Below are positions 37,794-47,310 of a stretch of DNA of 64,000 bases, in pieces. The notes under the pieces are model-generated. The model worked only from the letters and a program-made list of their open reading frames with translations. It had not been told where the DNA came from and did not search any database. The DNA is from DATFVA01 sp963815785. Lineage in GTDB: Bacteria > Bacteroidota > Ignavibacteria > Ignavibacteriales > Ignavibacteriaceae. The number at the start of each line of letters is the position of its first letter. The stretch's first letter is position 1. Where the stretch lies: positions 28,852 through 92,851 of the forward strand of contig CAWFHZ010000020.1 of assembly GCA_963815785.1 (NCBI GenBank), given 5' to 3'. Made by a program: the position numbers and the translations under genes.

Positions 37794-38798
37794 TCAATCT
37801 TCCTCTTTATTATTTTTTTCAATCATATCCCACAGCAGATCCAGTAGTTTTTCAATACCCGTTCCTGAAACAGCGGAAATGATATGAATTTTATTATCAA
37901 GGGTTTTTATTTTTTTCTTTAATAATTTATTAATCTCTGATTCTTCAACTAAATCAGCTTTGGATAAAACTAATAACTTTGGTTTCTGCGAAAGTTTTTT
38001 GCTATAGCTTTTTAATTCATTAAAAAGTACATCATAATCATTTTTATAATCATCGGAAGTAATATCAATCAGGAATACAAGAACTTTCGTTCGCTCAATA
38101 TGCCGAAGAAATTTTAGTCCCAAACCTTTTCCCTGGTGTGCACCTTCAATAATTCCGGGTATGTCAGCCACAGTAAAACTTTTATAATCTTTATACTGAA
38201 CTATACCAAGATTAGGTTCTAAAGTGGTAAAAGGATAATCTGCAATTTTTGGACGGGCAGCGGAAATTTTAGAAATAAGAGTCGATTTACCTGCATTCGG
38301 AAACCCAACAAGTCCAATATCGGCAATAAGTTTTAGTTCAAGGGTTATATTTTTTTCATCGCCCGGTTTTCCCGGTTCCGCATACCGCGGTGCCTGTTTT
38401 GTAGGCGTTGCAAAATTACTGTTACCCTTACCTCCCCTGCCGCCTTTAACTGCAACTACTCTTTTACCATTTTCATCCAGATCAAAAAGAACTTTATTCG
38501 TTTGTGCATCTTTAATTACTGTACCAACCGGCACTTTAATTATTACATCATTTCCATTTTTTCCATCTTTCCTGGAATTACCGCCAAGCTCACCATCACC
38601 GGCCTTGTATTTTTTCTTATATCTGAAATCCAGCAAAGTAAATAAGTTATGATGTGCCTCTATAATAATATTTCCTCCATCACCCCCGTTTCCCCCGGAA
38701 GGTCCGCCTTTCGGAACATATTTTTCTCTGCGGAATGTAACTGCACCATCTCCACCTTTACCAGCACAAATATTTATTTCCGCATAATCTATAAACAT
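37794..38798 (-). CDS. obgE: GTPase ObgE/CgtA
   Basis: 334 residues. The N-terminal glycine-rich Obg fold (GKGGDGAVTFRREKYVPKGG) is followed by a G domain with G1 GFPNAGKST, G2/G3 including DIPGIIEGAHQGKGLG, and G4 LSKAD in place of NKxD. It is an essential 50S assembly GTPase. No TGS or OCT domain is present, which is normal for many phyla. It begins 2 nt after the Glu-rich gene. Confidence 0.95.
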   Translation of the reverse strand: MFIDYAEINICAGKGGDGAVTFRREKYVPKGGPSGGNGGDGGNIIIEAHHNLFTLLDFRYKKKYKAGDGELGGNSRKDGKNGNDVIIKVPVGTVIKDAQTNKVLFDLDENGKRVVAVKGGRGGKGNSNFATPTKQAPRYAEPGKPGDEKNITLELKLIADIGLVGFPNAGKSTLISKISAARPKIADYPFTTLEPNLGIVQYKDYKSFTVADIPGIIEGAHQGKGLGLKFLRHIERTKVLVFLIDITSDDYKNDYDVLFNELKSYSKKLSQKPKLLVLSKADLVEESEINKLLKKKIKTLDNKIHIISAVSGTGIEKLLDLLWDMIEKNNKEED

Positions 38799-38800
38799 TT

Positions 38801-40393
38801 TTATTCCTGATTAAAGAAATTGCTGACAGCATTAGTAAGAACAACTGCATCCTTTGAATAAGGATTGATTTTATATGATACAAAAACCAATTTAAGAATT
38901 TCGGTGGCATCCTCATAAGTCGGTGAGTCAGAGATTTTTTCCATTGTATTTACAAAATCTTCTTCATCTTCGTTGAAAACATTGCTTACAATCCGTTCCA
39001 TTTCTTTATCATTAATGAAGCTTAGAATATCCTTATTCTTTTTTTCAGCCAACGGAGTTTCAACTTCTTCCTTTACTGTTTCAAATGGATTAACTTCTTC
39101 CTCTTCAAAGATTATTTTATCAGAAAATTCCATCTCACTTTCATCTTCTTTTTCATCTTCTCTTTCTTCTTTTCTTTCTTCTTCTATTTCACCTTTCTCT
39201 CTGGACTCAGCAGTCATTATTTCTTCAAAAGTCAAAGTTTCTTCATTTTCATTTACTTTAACTTCAGAATCTTCCATTTCAGGTTCATCAAAAGCAATTT
39301 CTTCCTCGCTATCCGGTTCAGATAGTTGTGTTTCAAGCTCTTCCAGAGTTTTTAATTCGGATTCATACCTGGATAGGAAATCATTAGGTGAAGTTGTTTC
39401 AATTATTTCTTCCTCTTTTTTCTCTAATGAATCTTCTTCTTCAAAAACCACTTCTTCTTCCTCAATTTTTTCAAAATCTTCAACAGCCTGGTTCTCATCA
39501 AGATTAGTATCTTCTATTTTCTGGTTATTGTCTAAACCTTCTTCTGAATCAGGGTTCTCTTCTGTTTCTTCGGATAAAGTTTCTAATTTTTCTTCTACAA
39601 CTTCGTCCTCCACCTCTTCTTCAGCTACTAACGTAAACGGATCTTTTGAATAAAGTATTTTTCTTAATTCTTCAATGTCATATTTACTTTTATCTTCTGC
39701 TGTAATTAATCTTCTTAGTTTAAATAATTCTTCTATCAGATTTTTTTCTTTAAGAAATACTTCAACCGTCTGGGTTGTAATCCTGGTTTTGTTTAAACCA
39801 CCTTCATTAAAGAAGTCACCAATGGATACGAGAGCATTATCAATTAAATCCCTCGTATGTTCGCCAAACATTTGTTTATCAACCTTATTAAGTATTGATT
39901 CAAACTCAGTTTCACTTAAAGATATAATCTTTCTTTTTGAGAAATAACCAAGGAATACATTTCTCACATAATCATAATAATAGAGATAATTCAGCATCAT
40001 CTTTATTTCATTTACATTCCTGGTTTTGGTTTCATCAAAAATTAATTTTGAAAGAGTCCAGTTTGGTCTTACAAGATAATTTATATTAAAAGTTACGGCA
40101 TGTGATACGAGTGTTTTCACATCTTCAAATGCCAGTCTTTTATTTTTTTTTATTTCTTCACTGATGAGATTAAAATATTTGGATATTTCGCTTCCGGAAT
40201 AATCAAATGAAGAATTCTGTAAAAGCTTTTTGCGATCTTCATAAATCAGCAACTCTAGTTGAGCTGATATATAAAGAATGATAGCGGGATGAATTTCGGC
40301 TGAGGCAAGTTTTTCAAATGTAAAAAAGGAGCCTAATCTTTTTATCCGGTTTAAAGTAAAATCTATTATGAATTTAATTTCTTTTTCGAACAT
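38801..40393 (-). CDS. Hypothetical protein with Glu-rich central linker
   Basis: 530 residues, unrecognised. Residues about 1-260 are predicted helical and well mixed. Residues about 260-455 are an extremely acidic stretch (runs such as EEEVVFEEED and EEERKEEREDEKEDE), which looks disordered. The last about 75 residues form another helical module ending NAVSNFFNQE. The antisense frame over the acidic stretch encodes a long Ser-rich artefact. It is translationally close to obgE (2-nt gap), which hints at a ribosome- or GTPase-related role, but this is speculation. Confidence 0.75.
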   Translation of the reverse strand: MFEKEIKFIIDFTLNRIKRLGSFFTFEKLASAEIHPAIILYISAQLELLIYEDRKKLLQNSSFDYSGSEISKYFNLISEEIKKNKRLAFEDVKTLVSHAVTFNINYLVRPNWTLSKLIFDETKTRNVNEIKMMLNYLYYYDYVRNVFLGYFSKRKIISLSETEFESILNKVDKQMFGEHTRDLIDNALVSIGDFFNEGGLNKTRITTQTVEVFLKEKNLIEELFKLRRLITAEDKSKYDIEELRKILYSKDPFTLVAEEEVEDEVVEEKLETLSEETEENPDSEEGLDNNQKIEDTNLDENQAVEDFEKIEEEEVVFEEEDSLEKKEEEIIETTSPNDFLSRYESELKTLEELETQLSEPDSEEEIAFDEPEMEDSEVKVNENEETLTFEEIMTAESREKGEIEEERKEEREDEKEDESEMEFSDKIIFEEEEVNPFETVKEEVETPLAEKKNKDILSFINDKEMERIVSNVFNEDEEDFVNTMEKISDSPTYEDATEILKLVFVSYKINPYSKDAVVLTNAVSNFFNQE

Positions 40394-40426
40394 ACTACCC
40401 TACTCTCTATTATTTCCTTGCAGAAA

Positions 40427-40462
40427 ATAAAAAAAATCCCGATTAAAGTGTTAACCGGGATT
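40427..40462 (-). terminator. Rho-independent terminator after the 88-residue gene
   Basis: On the minus strand ATCCCG...CGGGAT with a run of eight or more T's. It lies about 25 nt after the small membrane-protein gene and before the Glu-rich gene. Confidence 0.8.
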
Positions 40463-40484
40463 AGTTAATACATTAAATTTATTA

Positions 40485-40751
40485 TCAGATGGAGGGTTTT
40501 TCCGGTTTAAAAGGAGTCCTCAAAGAATCCTGATTTTTGAGATGAACAACAGCATTTTTAATCGTAAAGCTATAATTCAGCTCAGCTGTCAGACTATCAA
40601 TCTCCTGCATAGAAAGAATTTTATTTTGATGCTCATTCTTAACAAAATCAATGTTGCCAAAATAACTTTTTCCGGAATAACTATAGAATAGATAAAAAAT
40701 TATTACCGATGCAACAAGAATAAAAATGATAAAACCAAAAACCTTTCCCAT
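40485..40751 (-). CDS. Small single-pass membrane protein
   Basis: 88 residues. One N-terminal TM segment (about 4-24, VFGFIIFILVASVIIFYLFY) is followed by a soluble domain of about 60 residues. No family recognised. It ends at a clear terminator and begins 49 nt from sdhB, so it may be the last gene of the sdh transcript. Confidence 0.6.
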   Translation of the reverse strand: MGKVFGFIIFILVASVIIFYLFYSYSGKSYFGNIDFVKNEHQNKILSMQEIDSLTAELNYSFTIKNAVVHLKNQDSLRTPFKPEKPSI

Positions 40752-40799
40752 CCAATTATTTTCCGTTTAATAAACTTTGTTGATAATATTAATGTTTAA

Positions 40800-41570
40800 T
40801 TATACTTCAACCTCTTTGCTCTTAACTTTTGCCATTATATAATCTCTGTTCATTCTTGCTATATTTGTAACTGAAATACCTTTTGGACATTCCGCTTCAC
40901 AGGCATAGGTATTGGAGCAACTTCCGAATCCTTCTTCATCCATAACTCTGACCATATTCATTACACGCTCATATCTTTCCGGCTGACCTTGTGGAAGCAG
41001 CGCAAACTGAGAAACTTTAGCTCCAACAAATAACATAGCAGAAGAATTTTTGCAAGCTGCCACACAAGCGCCGCAGCCTATACATTCAGCAGCATCCAAT
41101 GCTAAAGCAGCAATATCTTTAGAAATCGGAATTGAATTGGCATCCGGTGCACTACCTGAATTAAAAGAAATATAACCTCCGGCTTGTTGAATTTTATCAA
41201 ACCCGGAACGATCAACAATCAAATCTTTAATAACTTTAAACGCTGTGGCTCTGAATGGTTCAATGAATAGTGTTTCTCCATCCTTAAAATTACGGATGTG
41301 TAATTGACAGGTTGCCGTCTTGGGAAGAGGCCCGTGCGGACGTCCATTAACTACCAGACCGCATGTTCCACAAATTCCCTCGCGGCAATCGCTCTCAAAA
41401 GCTATAGGAATTTTACCTTCTTTTTCCAATCTATTGTTTAATTCGTCAAGCATTTCCAGAATAGAAGCATCAGGGGATACAGATACTTTGAACTCTTCAA
41501 AATCACCTTTTGCAGTAGCAGATGCTTGTCTCCAGATTTTCAATGTCAGATTTATATTATTGTTGCTCAT
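40800..41570 (-). CDS. sdhB: Succinate dehydrogenase/fumarate reductase iron-sulfur subunit
   Basis: 256 residues. The [2Fe-2S] ferredoxin motif is CREGICGTCGLVVNGRPHG with a later Cys (TATCQLH). The second domain has CIGCGACVAACKNSS and CEAECPKGIS for the 4Fe-4S and 3Fe-4S centres. It transfers electrons from SdhA FAD to quinone. The spacing resembles the type found in Bacteroidota with a single membrane subunit. It abuts sdhA. Confidence 0.95.
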   Translation of the reverse strand: MSNNNINLTLKIWRQASATAKGDFEEFKVSVSPDASILEMLDELNNRLEKEGKIPIAFESDCREGICGTCGLVVNGRPHGPLPKTATCQLHIRNFKDGETLFIEPFRATAFKVIKDLIVDRSGFDKIQQAGGYISFNSGSAPDANSIPISKDIAALALDAAECIGCGACVAACKNSSAMLFVGAKVSQFALLPQGQPERYERVMNMVRVMDEEGFGSCSNTYACEAECPKGISVTNIARMNRDYIMAKVKSKEVEV

Positions 41571-43480
41571 TATTTATAACTCCTTGTAGCTAATTCAACA
41601 AACTCAAACTCAAGTTCTTCTTTATGAAGATTCCACTTTCCGGCTTTCTCGTACTCCCATGCAGCTACATAAGCATAATCTTTATCATTTCTAACGGCTT
41701 CACCGTCTTCAGTTTGGTGTTCTTCCCTGAAGTGTGCACCGCAGGATTCATCCCTGTTTAGTGCATCGACAGCCATTAATTCTCCAAGTTCCAGAAAATC
41801 TGCAACCCTGCCGGCTCTTTCCAAAGTTTGATTCAACTCTTCACCCTTGCCAACAACTTTAACATCATGCCAATATTCATCTCTTAGTTCAGCAATATCT
41901 TTAATAACTTTTTTAAGCCCGGCTTCATCACGGGACATCCCGACTTTATCTATCAGTAAATGACCCAGTTTTTTATGAATTTCATCAACTGTTTGTTTAC
42001 CATTTATTGAAAGAAGCTTGTTCGTATTTTCATTTACCTGTTCCTTTGACTCTTTGAACTCAGCTCCATTTACATCAGTTTTAGTTGGTTTTTCACTTCC
42101 AAAATAATTACCAATTGTGTAAGGGATAACGAAATATCCATCAGCCAGACCTTGCATAAGAGCACTTGCACCAAGTCTGTTTGCCCCATGATCAGAGAAG
42201 TTAGCTTCGCCGGCAACAAACAATCCGGGAACATTACTCATTAAATTATAATCTACCCATAAACCTCCCATTGTATAATGCGGTGCAGGATAGATTTTCA
42301 TCGGTGTCTGATAAGGATTTTCATCCATAATATTCTGGTACATATCAAATAAATTGCCATATTTTTCTTTTATAGCATCAACGCCCAAACGTTTAATAGC
42401 ATCAGCAAAATCCAAATAAACAGCTCTGCCTCCATTAATTCCGCGTCCTTCATCACAAACATATTTTGCACTTCGAGATGAAACATCTCTCGGTGCTAAA
42501 TTTCCAAATGAAGGATATCTTCTTTCAAGATAATAATCTCTTTCATCTTCGGGAATTTCATTAGCCGGTCTGTGATCGTTAACTTTTTTTGATACCCAGA
42601 CTCTGCCATCATTCCTCAGGCTCTCGCTCATTAATACTAATTTAGATTGAACTTCGCCGTGAACAGGAAGACAGGTTGGGTGAATCTGAGTATAACAAGG
42701 ATTGGCAAACAAGGCTCCGCGTTTATGAGCACGCCACGCTGCTGTACAATTAGAGAGCATAGCACTTGTTGATAAAAAGAAAACGTTGGAATAACCTCCC
42801 GTTGCAAGTACGACTGCTTGCCCAGCATAACTTTCAATTTCTCCCGTAATTAAGTTTCTGACAGTAATACCTTTTGCTTTTCCATCAACAATTACAACAT
42901 CAAGCATCTCTCTGCGATGAAATACCTGCACATTACCTAACTTAATTTGTCTGTTTAATGAACTGTAAGCACCAAGCAGCAGTTGTTGTCCTGTTTCACC
43001 TCTTGCATAAAAAGTTCTGGAAACCTGTGCGCCGCCGAAAGAACGATTTGCTAAAGTACCACCATATTCCCGGGCAAAAGGAACACCTTGTGCAACACAC
43101 TGATCGATTATGTTGTTACTAACTTCCGCAAGCCGGTACGTGTTAGCTTCGCGTGAGCGGAAATCTCCTCCTTTGATAGTATCATAAAATAATCTAAATA
43201 CGGAATCTCCGTCATTCTGATAATTCTTTGCTGCGTTAATACCACCTTGCGCTGCTATTGAGTGGGCGCGTCTGCTTGAATCATGATATGTGAAAGCCTT
43301 AACTTTATAACCCAGTTCCCCCAATGTAGCGGCAGCAGAAGCACCTGCTAAACCTGTTCCAACAATTATAATATCAAACTTACGTTTATTTGCTGGGTTC
43401 ACTAGTTTCATTTTGAATTTATGGTTTGTCCATTTTTCGGAGATGTGTCCGGCAGGGACTTTTGAATCAAGCTTTATCAT
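41570..43480 (-). CDS. sdhA: Succinate dehydrogenase/fumarate reductase flavoprotein subunit
   Basis: 636 residues. The FAD-binding GTGLAGASAAATLGELGY is followed by HSIAAQGGINAAKNY, where the His is the covalent FAD site. The active-site and substrate residues lie in HPTCLP, and GASALMQGL and HYTMGGLWVDYN are conserved. It overlaps sdhC by 4 nt and abuts sdhB, as one operon. Confidence 0.96.
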   Translation of the reverse strand: MIKLDSKVPAGHISEKWTNHKFKMKLVNPANKRKFDIIIVGTGLAGASAAATLGELGYKVKAFTYHDSSRRAHSIAAQGGINAAKNYQNDGDSVFRLFYDTIKGGDFRSREANTYRLAEVSNNIIDQCVAQGVPFAREYGGTLANRSFGGAQVSRTFYARGETGQQLLLGAYSSLNRQIKLGNVQVFHRREMLDVVIVDGKAKGITVRNLITGEIESYAGQAVVLATGGYSNVFFLSTSAMLSNCTAAWRAHKRGALFANPCYTQIHPTCLPVHGEVQSKLVLMSESLRNDGRVWVSKKVNDHRPANEIPEDERDYYLERRYPSFGNLAPRDVSSRSAKYVCDEGRGINGGRAVYLDFADAIKRLGVDAIKEKYGNLFDMYQNIMDENPYQTPMKIYPAPHYTMGGLWVDYNLMSNVPGLFVAGEANFSDHGANRLGASALMQGLADGYFVIPYTIGNYFGSEKPTKTDVNGAEFKESKEQVNENTNKLLSINGKQTVDEIHKKLGHLLIDKVGMSRDEAGLKKVIKDIAELRDEYWHDVKVVGKGEELNQTLERAGRVADFLELGELMAVDALNRDESCGAHFREEHQTEDGEAVRNDKDYAYVAAWEYEKAGKWNLHKEELEFEFVELATRSYK

Positions 43481-44165
43481 AAGTTACCTCCGTAGAAAAA
43501 GAAAAAGTAAATCGGCATTGACACAAACCCTAAAGTCATTATTAAGGCATAAATGGTTCCGCATTTTTGAATTACTGGGAAGTATTTTTTATGGTTCCAT
43601 CCAAAAGTTTGAAATGCACTCTGGAATCCGTGATTAAGATGAAATCCTAACAAAAGGACAGCAATAATATAGAGGATAACATACCACCAAATGGTAAAAA
43701 ATCCCGTTACAATATCAAAGTACTGATGTGTATTTGCCAATCCTTCAGGATCGTGTACGTTGAACCGCCAGAAAAAAGTTCCAAGGTGAAGCACAAGAAA
43801 AATGAAAATTATTGATCCTGTAATGAATGATGTTCTGGAAGAAAACGAACTATTTTCACTTGAAGCTTTAACTTTGTATTTGCTCGTAAAATTTCCCCCT
43901 TGTGTCTTCTTATTCTCCAGCCACAACTTCAATCCATTATAGATATGAAGAAGAAATGCAGCCAGAAGAACAATTTCAATAATACGAATAAGAGGTTTAA
44001 TTATATCCAGAGTTTCAACATATCCGTTAAATGCATCTGCACCAAAATACAAGTTATATTTCCAATCAAATGAACAATCAAAAATATTAACAGGAAACTA
44101 CCTGTTAATGCCATCATAAATTTTTTGCCAATGGAAGACTTAAGGAACTTTAATAACCAACCCAT
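43477..44165 (-). CDS. sdhC: Succinate dehydrogenase cytochrome b subunit (one frameshift)
   Basis: About 229 residues when corrected. The real start is ATG 44165 (MGWLLKFLKSSIGKKFMMAL) behind AAGGAG. A one-base deletion at 44051-44052 (TT should be TTT) switches frame just after LIGNIT, and the rest continues as LYFGADAFNGYVETL. The frame opening at 44052 alone lacks the first TM segment. Five TM helices with haem-ligand histidines are visible (VLHLGTFFWRF, GFHLNHGFQSAF), the type B single-subunit anchor. Housekeeping role and otherwise intact reading suggest a sequencing error. Confidence 0.9.
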
Positions 44166-44429
44166 TAAAATTCTCCTTTATTAAATCGGTAACTTTTAGG
44201 AAAGTGAGAACCGGATGTTTTTGGTAGTAACAATATTCTAATAAAACAATTTTTGGTTTCAGTTGAGTACGACATTAATATCGTACAGAAGTTTATCAAA
44301 ATTATTTATATAGCAGAAGAAAAGCAATTTAAATTACTTAATTACAACAGAATCTTTTGACCTGTTTCAAAATATGTTTTGTTTTTATGGATGAAGAATT
44401 TATCTTTAAAAAGTTCTTTCAAATTATTA

Positions 44430-44570
44430 CGGTGTCCCGGTTAGAACGGGAATTATAGGGAATCCGGTTAAAATCCGGAGCTGACGCGCAACTGTAAGCT
44501 TAGCAATGAATAATTAACAATTCTCAATTATAATTTTTTAATTGCTTAGCAAAGCCAGGAGACCTGCCGT
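44430..44570 (+). promoter_or_regulatory. Cobalamin riboswitch
   Basis: Classic B12-box architecture: GGGAATCCGG-TTAAA-ATCCGGAGCTGACGCGCAACTG, then GCCAGGAGACCTGCC. This is the AdoCbl-type aptamer (Rfam RF00174 family by sequence features). The downstream leader CTTCGCGGGTGAGGTT precedes the receptor SD at about 44667. It most likely blocks translation when cobalamin is plentiful. Confidence 0.93.
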
Positions 44571-44678
44571 ATATGTTTAATCAACCTTCGCGGGTGAGGT
44601 TTAGATTACGAATCGATCCATACAATTCGTTTAATCCCCCACGGAGTTACTTTTTATTTTTTTTACAGGAGTAACTTC

Positions 44679-46631
44679 ATGTTTTTTAAAAATTTCTTTT
44701 TAGCAGGTCTGGCTTTAGCCTTACTCTCCTTTCCTGTTTATTCACAAAACAGCATAATCCAGAAAGGAGATTCCACAGGATTTTATAAACTTTCAGAAGT
44801 TGTAGTAACCGCAACAAGAACTGAAACACCTTTAATTGAACTTGCCAACTCTATTACTGTTATTGATTCAGCGGAAATAGCAAACTCAAAGAAAAATAAA
44901 GTGATGGATTTATTAAGAGATGAATACGGTGTAAATGTTGTGCAGCAAGGTGGTCCGGGAAAACTGGCAAGTGTTTACCTGAGAGGCGGCGGCTCAGATC
45001 ATACACTGGTATTAATTGATGGAATTGAAATGAATATGCCTAGTGATCCGGGGAATACTTACGATTTTTCAAATTTATTTACTGATAATATTCAGCGAAT
45101 TGAAATCCTGCGCGGACCCCAAAGTACGCTTTATGGATCTGATGCGCTGGCAGGTGTAATAAATATTATAACCAAAACCGGCACAGCCGGAAACAAGTAT
45201 TATCTTTCCGGTGAGGGAGGAACCTATAACACTTACAAGTTTAACGGCGGAATAAATGGTACTTACGATATTTTTAACTATCAACTTAATTTAACCAGAA
45301 TGAGGACTGACGGATTTTCCTCTGCTTCTTCAAAGTATGGTAATTCAGAAAGAGACGGGGCTTCCAATTTTACCGGATCATTCAAGACCGGGCTAAATCT
45401 TAATAATGATTTTAAGCTGAATCTGTTTTATCAGTATACCAATGGCGATGCTGATTATGATCAATCCGGCGGACAGTTCGGGGATGACCCAACATATAAA
45501 TATACTCTCGAGGAAAATATCTTCAGGACGGAAACAATTTTCTCAGATAACAAAAATATATGGAATGGGAAAGCAGGTGTATCTTATTTGAGAAATGTAA
45601 GAAAATATGGATTTGACTCTACTCTATACAACCCCTCTTCTTCCAAAAGTATGTATGATGGTCAGAAAACAAAATTTGATATTCAGAGTTCATATAATTT
45701 TGCAAAACCATTTTCATTAACGCTTGGAGCAGAATACGAAACAGAAACAGCTTTAAGTAATTATTACATAAATTCATCCTACGGAAATTTTGAAAGTGAT
45801 TTTCCTTTTAAAAAAGCTGCTACAAAAGGGGCTTTTTTTGAAGAACAAAGTAATATACTTGACCGCTTTTTCTTAAATCTTGGAGTAAGGTATGATTATC
45901 ATGACATATTTAGAGATGCAACAACTTACAGAATTGCTCCGGCTATAATGATCTGGGAAACAGGAACCAAATTAAAGGCTACTTATGGAACAGGATTTAA
46001 AGCGCCATCATTATTTTATCTGTATGACCCTGCTTTTGGTAATGAAAAATTAAGCCCGGAAAAAAGCACGGGATGGGATATCGGGATTGATCAATATCTA
46101 TTAGGAAATAAAATAAATATCGGGGCTACATATTTCAGCAATAATTTTAAAGATCTTTTTGGATTTGATGAGAATTATAAAACAATAAATGTTAATAAAG
46201 CTAAAAGTTATGGTGAAGAATTCTATATAACAGCAAAACCCCTGGATAACCTGTTGATAAAAACAAATTACACTTATACAAAAACCAAAGACCTGAGTGA
46301 GAATTCTCCCGATCAAAATCTTCCTTTATTAAGACGACCGTTTCACAAAGGAGTTTTAAGTTTAAATTATTTATTTACAAATAAAATTAATGCAAATTTT
46401 GATATTGTTTTTGTTGGCAAAAGAGATGATAAATATTTTAACGGTACCGAATCGAAAAGAATAAGTCTTGATAGTTATACATTAGTTAATCTGGCAGCCA
46501 GTTATGATGTTTTCAGCTATCTTCAAATTTATACTAAGTTGAATAATTTACTTGATAAATATTATGAAGAGGTTTATGGCTATGCCACTCCGGGTTTTTC
46601 CATTTTCGGAGGATTTAATTTAAAGTTGTAA
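44679..46631 (+). CDS. btuB: TonB-dependent outer-membrane receptor, BtuB-like
   Basis: 650 residues, signal peptide (1-21). The plug domain has VVVTATRTETP (TonB box region), then YLRGGGSDHTLVLIDGIEMN and RIEILRGPQSTLYGSDALAGVINIITK. A 22-strand barrel follows, ending GFSIFGGFNLKL. A cobalamin riboswitch directly upstream and the ECF-S-like gene downstream point to cobalamin or cobinamide uptake. The symbol is by context. Confidence 0.9.
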   Translation: MFFKNFFLAGLALALLSFPVYSQNSIIQKGDSTGFYKLSEVVVTATRTETPLIELANSITVIDSAEIANSKKNKVMDLLRDEYGVNVVQQGGPGKLASVYLRGGGSDHTLVLIDGIEMNMPSDPGNTYDFSNLFTDNIQRIEILRGPQSTLYGSDALAGVINIITKTGTAGNKYYLSGEGGTYNTYKFNGGINGTYDIFNYQLNLTRMRTDGFSSASSKYGNSERDGASNFTGSFKTGLNLNNDFKLNLFYQYTNGDADYDQSGGQFGDDPTYKYTLEENIFRTETIFSDNKNIWNGKAGVSYLRNVRKYGFDSTLYNPSSSKSMYDGQKTKFDIQSSYNFAKPFSLTLGAEYETETALSNYYINSSYGNFESDFPFKKAATKGAFFEEQSNILDRFFLNLGVRYDYHDIFRDATTYRIAPAIMIWETGTKLKATYGTGFKAPSLFYLYDPAFGNEKLSPEKSTGWDIGIDQYLLGNKINIGATYFSNNFKDLFGFDENYKTINVNKAKSYGEEFYITAKPLDNLLIKTNYTYTKTKDLSENSPDQNLPLLRRPFHKGVLSLNYLFTNKINANFDIVFVGKRDDKYFNGTESKRISLDSYTLVNLAASYDVFSYLQIYTKLNNLLDKYYEEVYGYATPGFSIFGGFNLKL

Positions 46632-46738
46632 TTAAACATAATATTTATCCGGAAGATGTCTTATCTTTATTTTTATTAAAAATTATAGTGAATATTAATT
46701 ATTAAAAACATAAGTTTAATTATTGAAAGGAGTCTAAA

Positions 46739-47269
46739 ATGAATTCAAAATTGATATCACCGCGTTTCCTTGTTTTGTGCGGAATGATTGCCGCAGCTGC
46801 CCTTACCAGGTTTATTCCACACCTGCCTAATTTTACAGCAGTTGGAGCGATGGCTTTGTTTGGTGGAGCGTATTTCGCTAATAAAAAAGTAGCTTTTGCA
46901 GTTCCGCTTATTGCTATGTTTATTACCGATCTTTTTCTTGGTTTTCACTCAACAATAATTGCTGTTTACCTGGCATTTGCGCTGATAGTTGTGATAGGGA
47001 TGACGATGGTGCAGAAGAAAAATGTTTCTAATGTTTTAATTGCAAGCATTGTAGCTTCGGTTTCATTTTTTGTTATTACAAACTTTGCATTCTGGATTAC
47101 CGGTATTCTCTACCCGGTTAATCCTGCAGGATTAGTAGAGTGTTATATTGCTGCAATTCCATTCTTTGGTTATAATTTAATGGGAAATCTTTTCTATGCG
47201 GGTTTAATGTTTGGATTATTTGAGCTTGCAAAAGTGAAATTCCCTCAACTCTCCCCTGTTAAAGCTTAA
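46739..47269 (+). CDS. ECF-transporter substrate-specific-like membrane protein (DUF6580 type)
   Basis: 176 residues, five to six TM segments. The N-terminal TRFIPHLPNFTAVGAMALFGGAYF and ITDLFLGFHSTIIAVYLAFA match the DUF6580/ECF-S-like family often found beside B12-regulated genes. S components bind vitamins in the membrane and need an energising ECF ATPase module, which is not visible here. The gene is 107 nt after the receptor and shares its riboswitch-controlled transcript unless a promoter lies between. B12 role is inferred. Confidence 0.82.
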   Translation: MNSKLISPRFLVLCGMIAAAALTRFIPHLPNFTAVGAMALFGGAYFANKKVAFAVPLIAMFITDLFLGFHSTIIAVYLAFALIVVIGMTMVQKKNVSNVLIASIVASVSFFVITNFAFWITGILYPVNPAGLVECYIAAIPFFGYNLMGNLFYAGLMFGLFELAKVKFPQLSPVKA

Positions 47270-47282
47270 TCTTGATTTTATA

Positions 47283-47307
47283 AACCCGGTTTAATGCCGG
47301 GTTTTTT
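47283..47307 (+). terminator. Rho-independent terminator after the ECF-S-like gene
   Basis: AACCCGG-TTTAATG-CCGGGTT followed by TTTT. It is only 4 nt before the ATG of the HAD gene. Confidence 0.85.
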
Positions 47308-47310
47308 ATT

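Noticed and set aside
38973..39653. Long Ser-rich plus-strand ORF
   Set aside because: It is the antisense of the Glu-rich linker (GAA/GAG read as TTC/CTC and TCT). Composition is an artefact; the minus-strand gene has a start, neighbours and a terminator.
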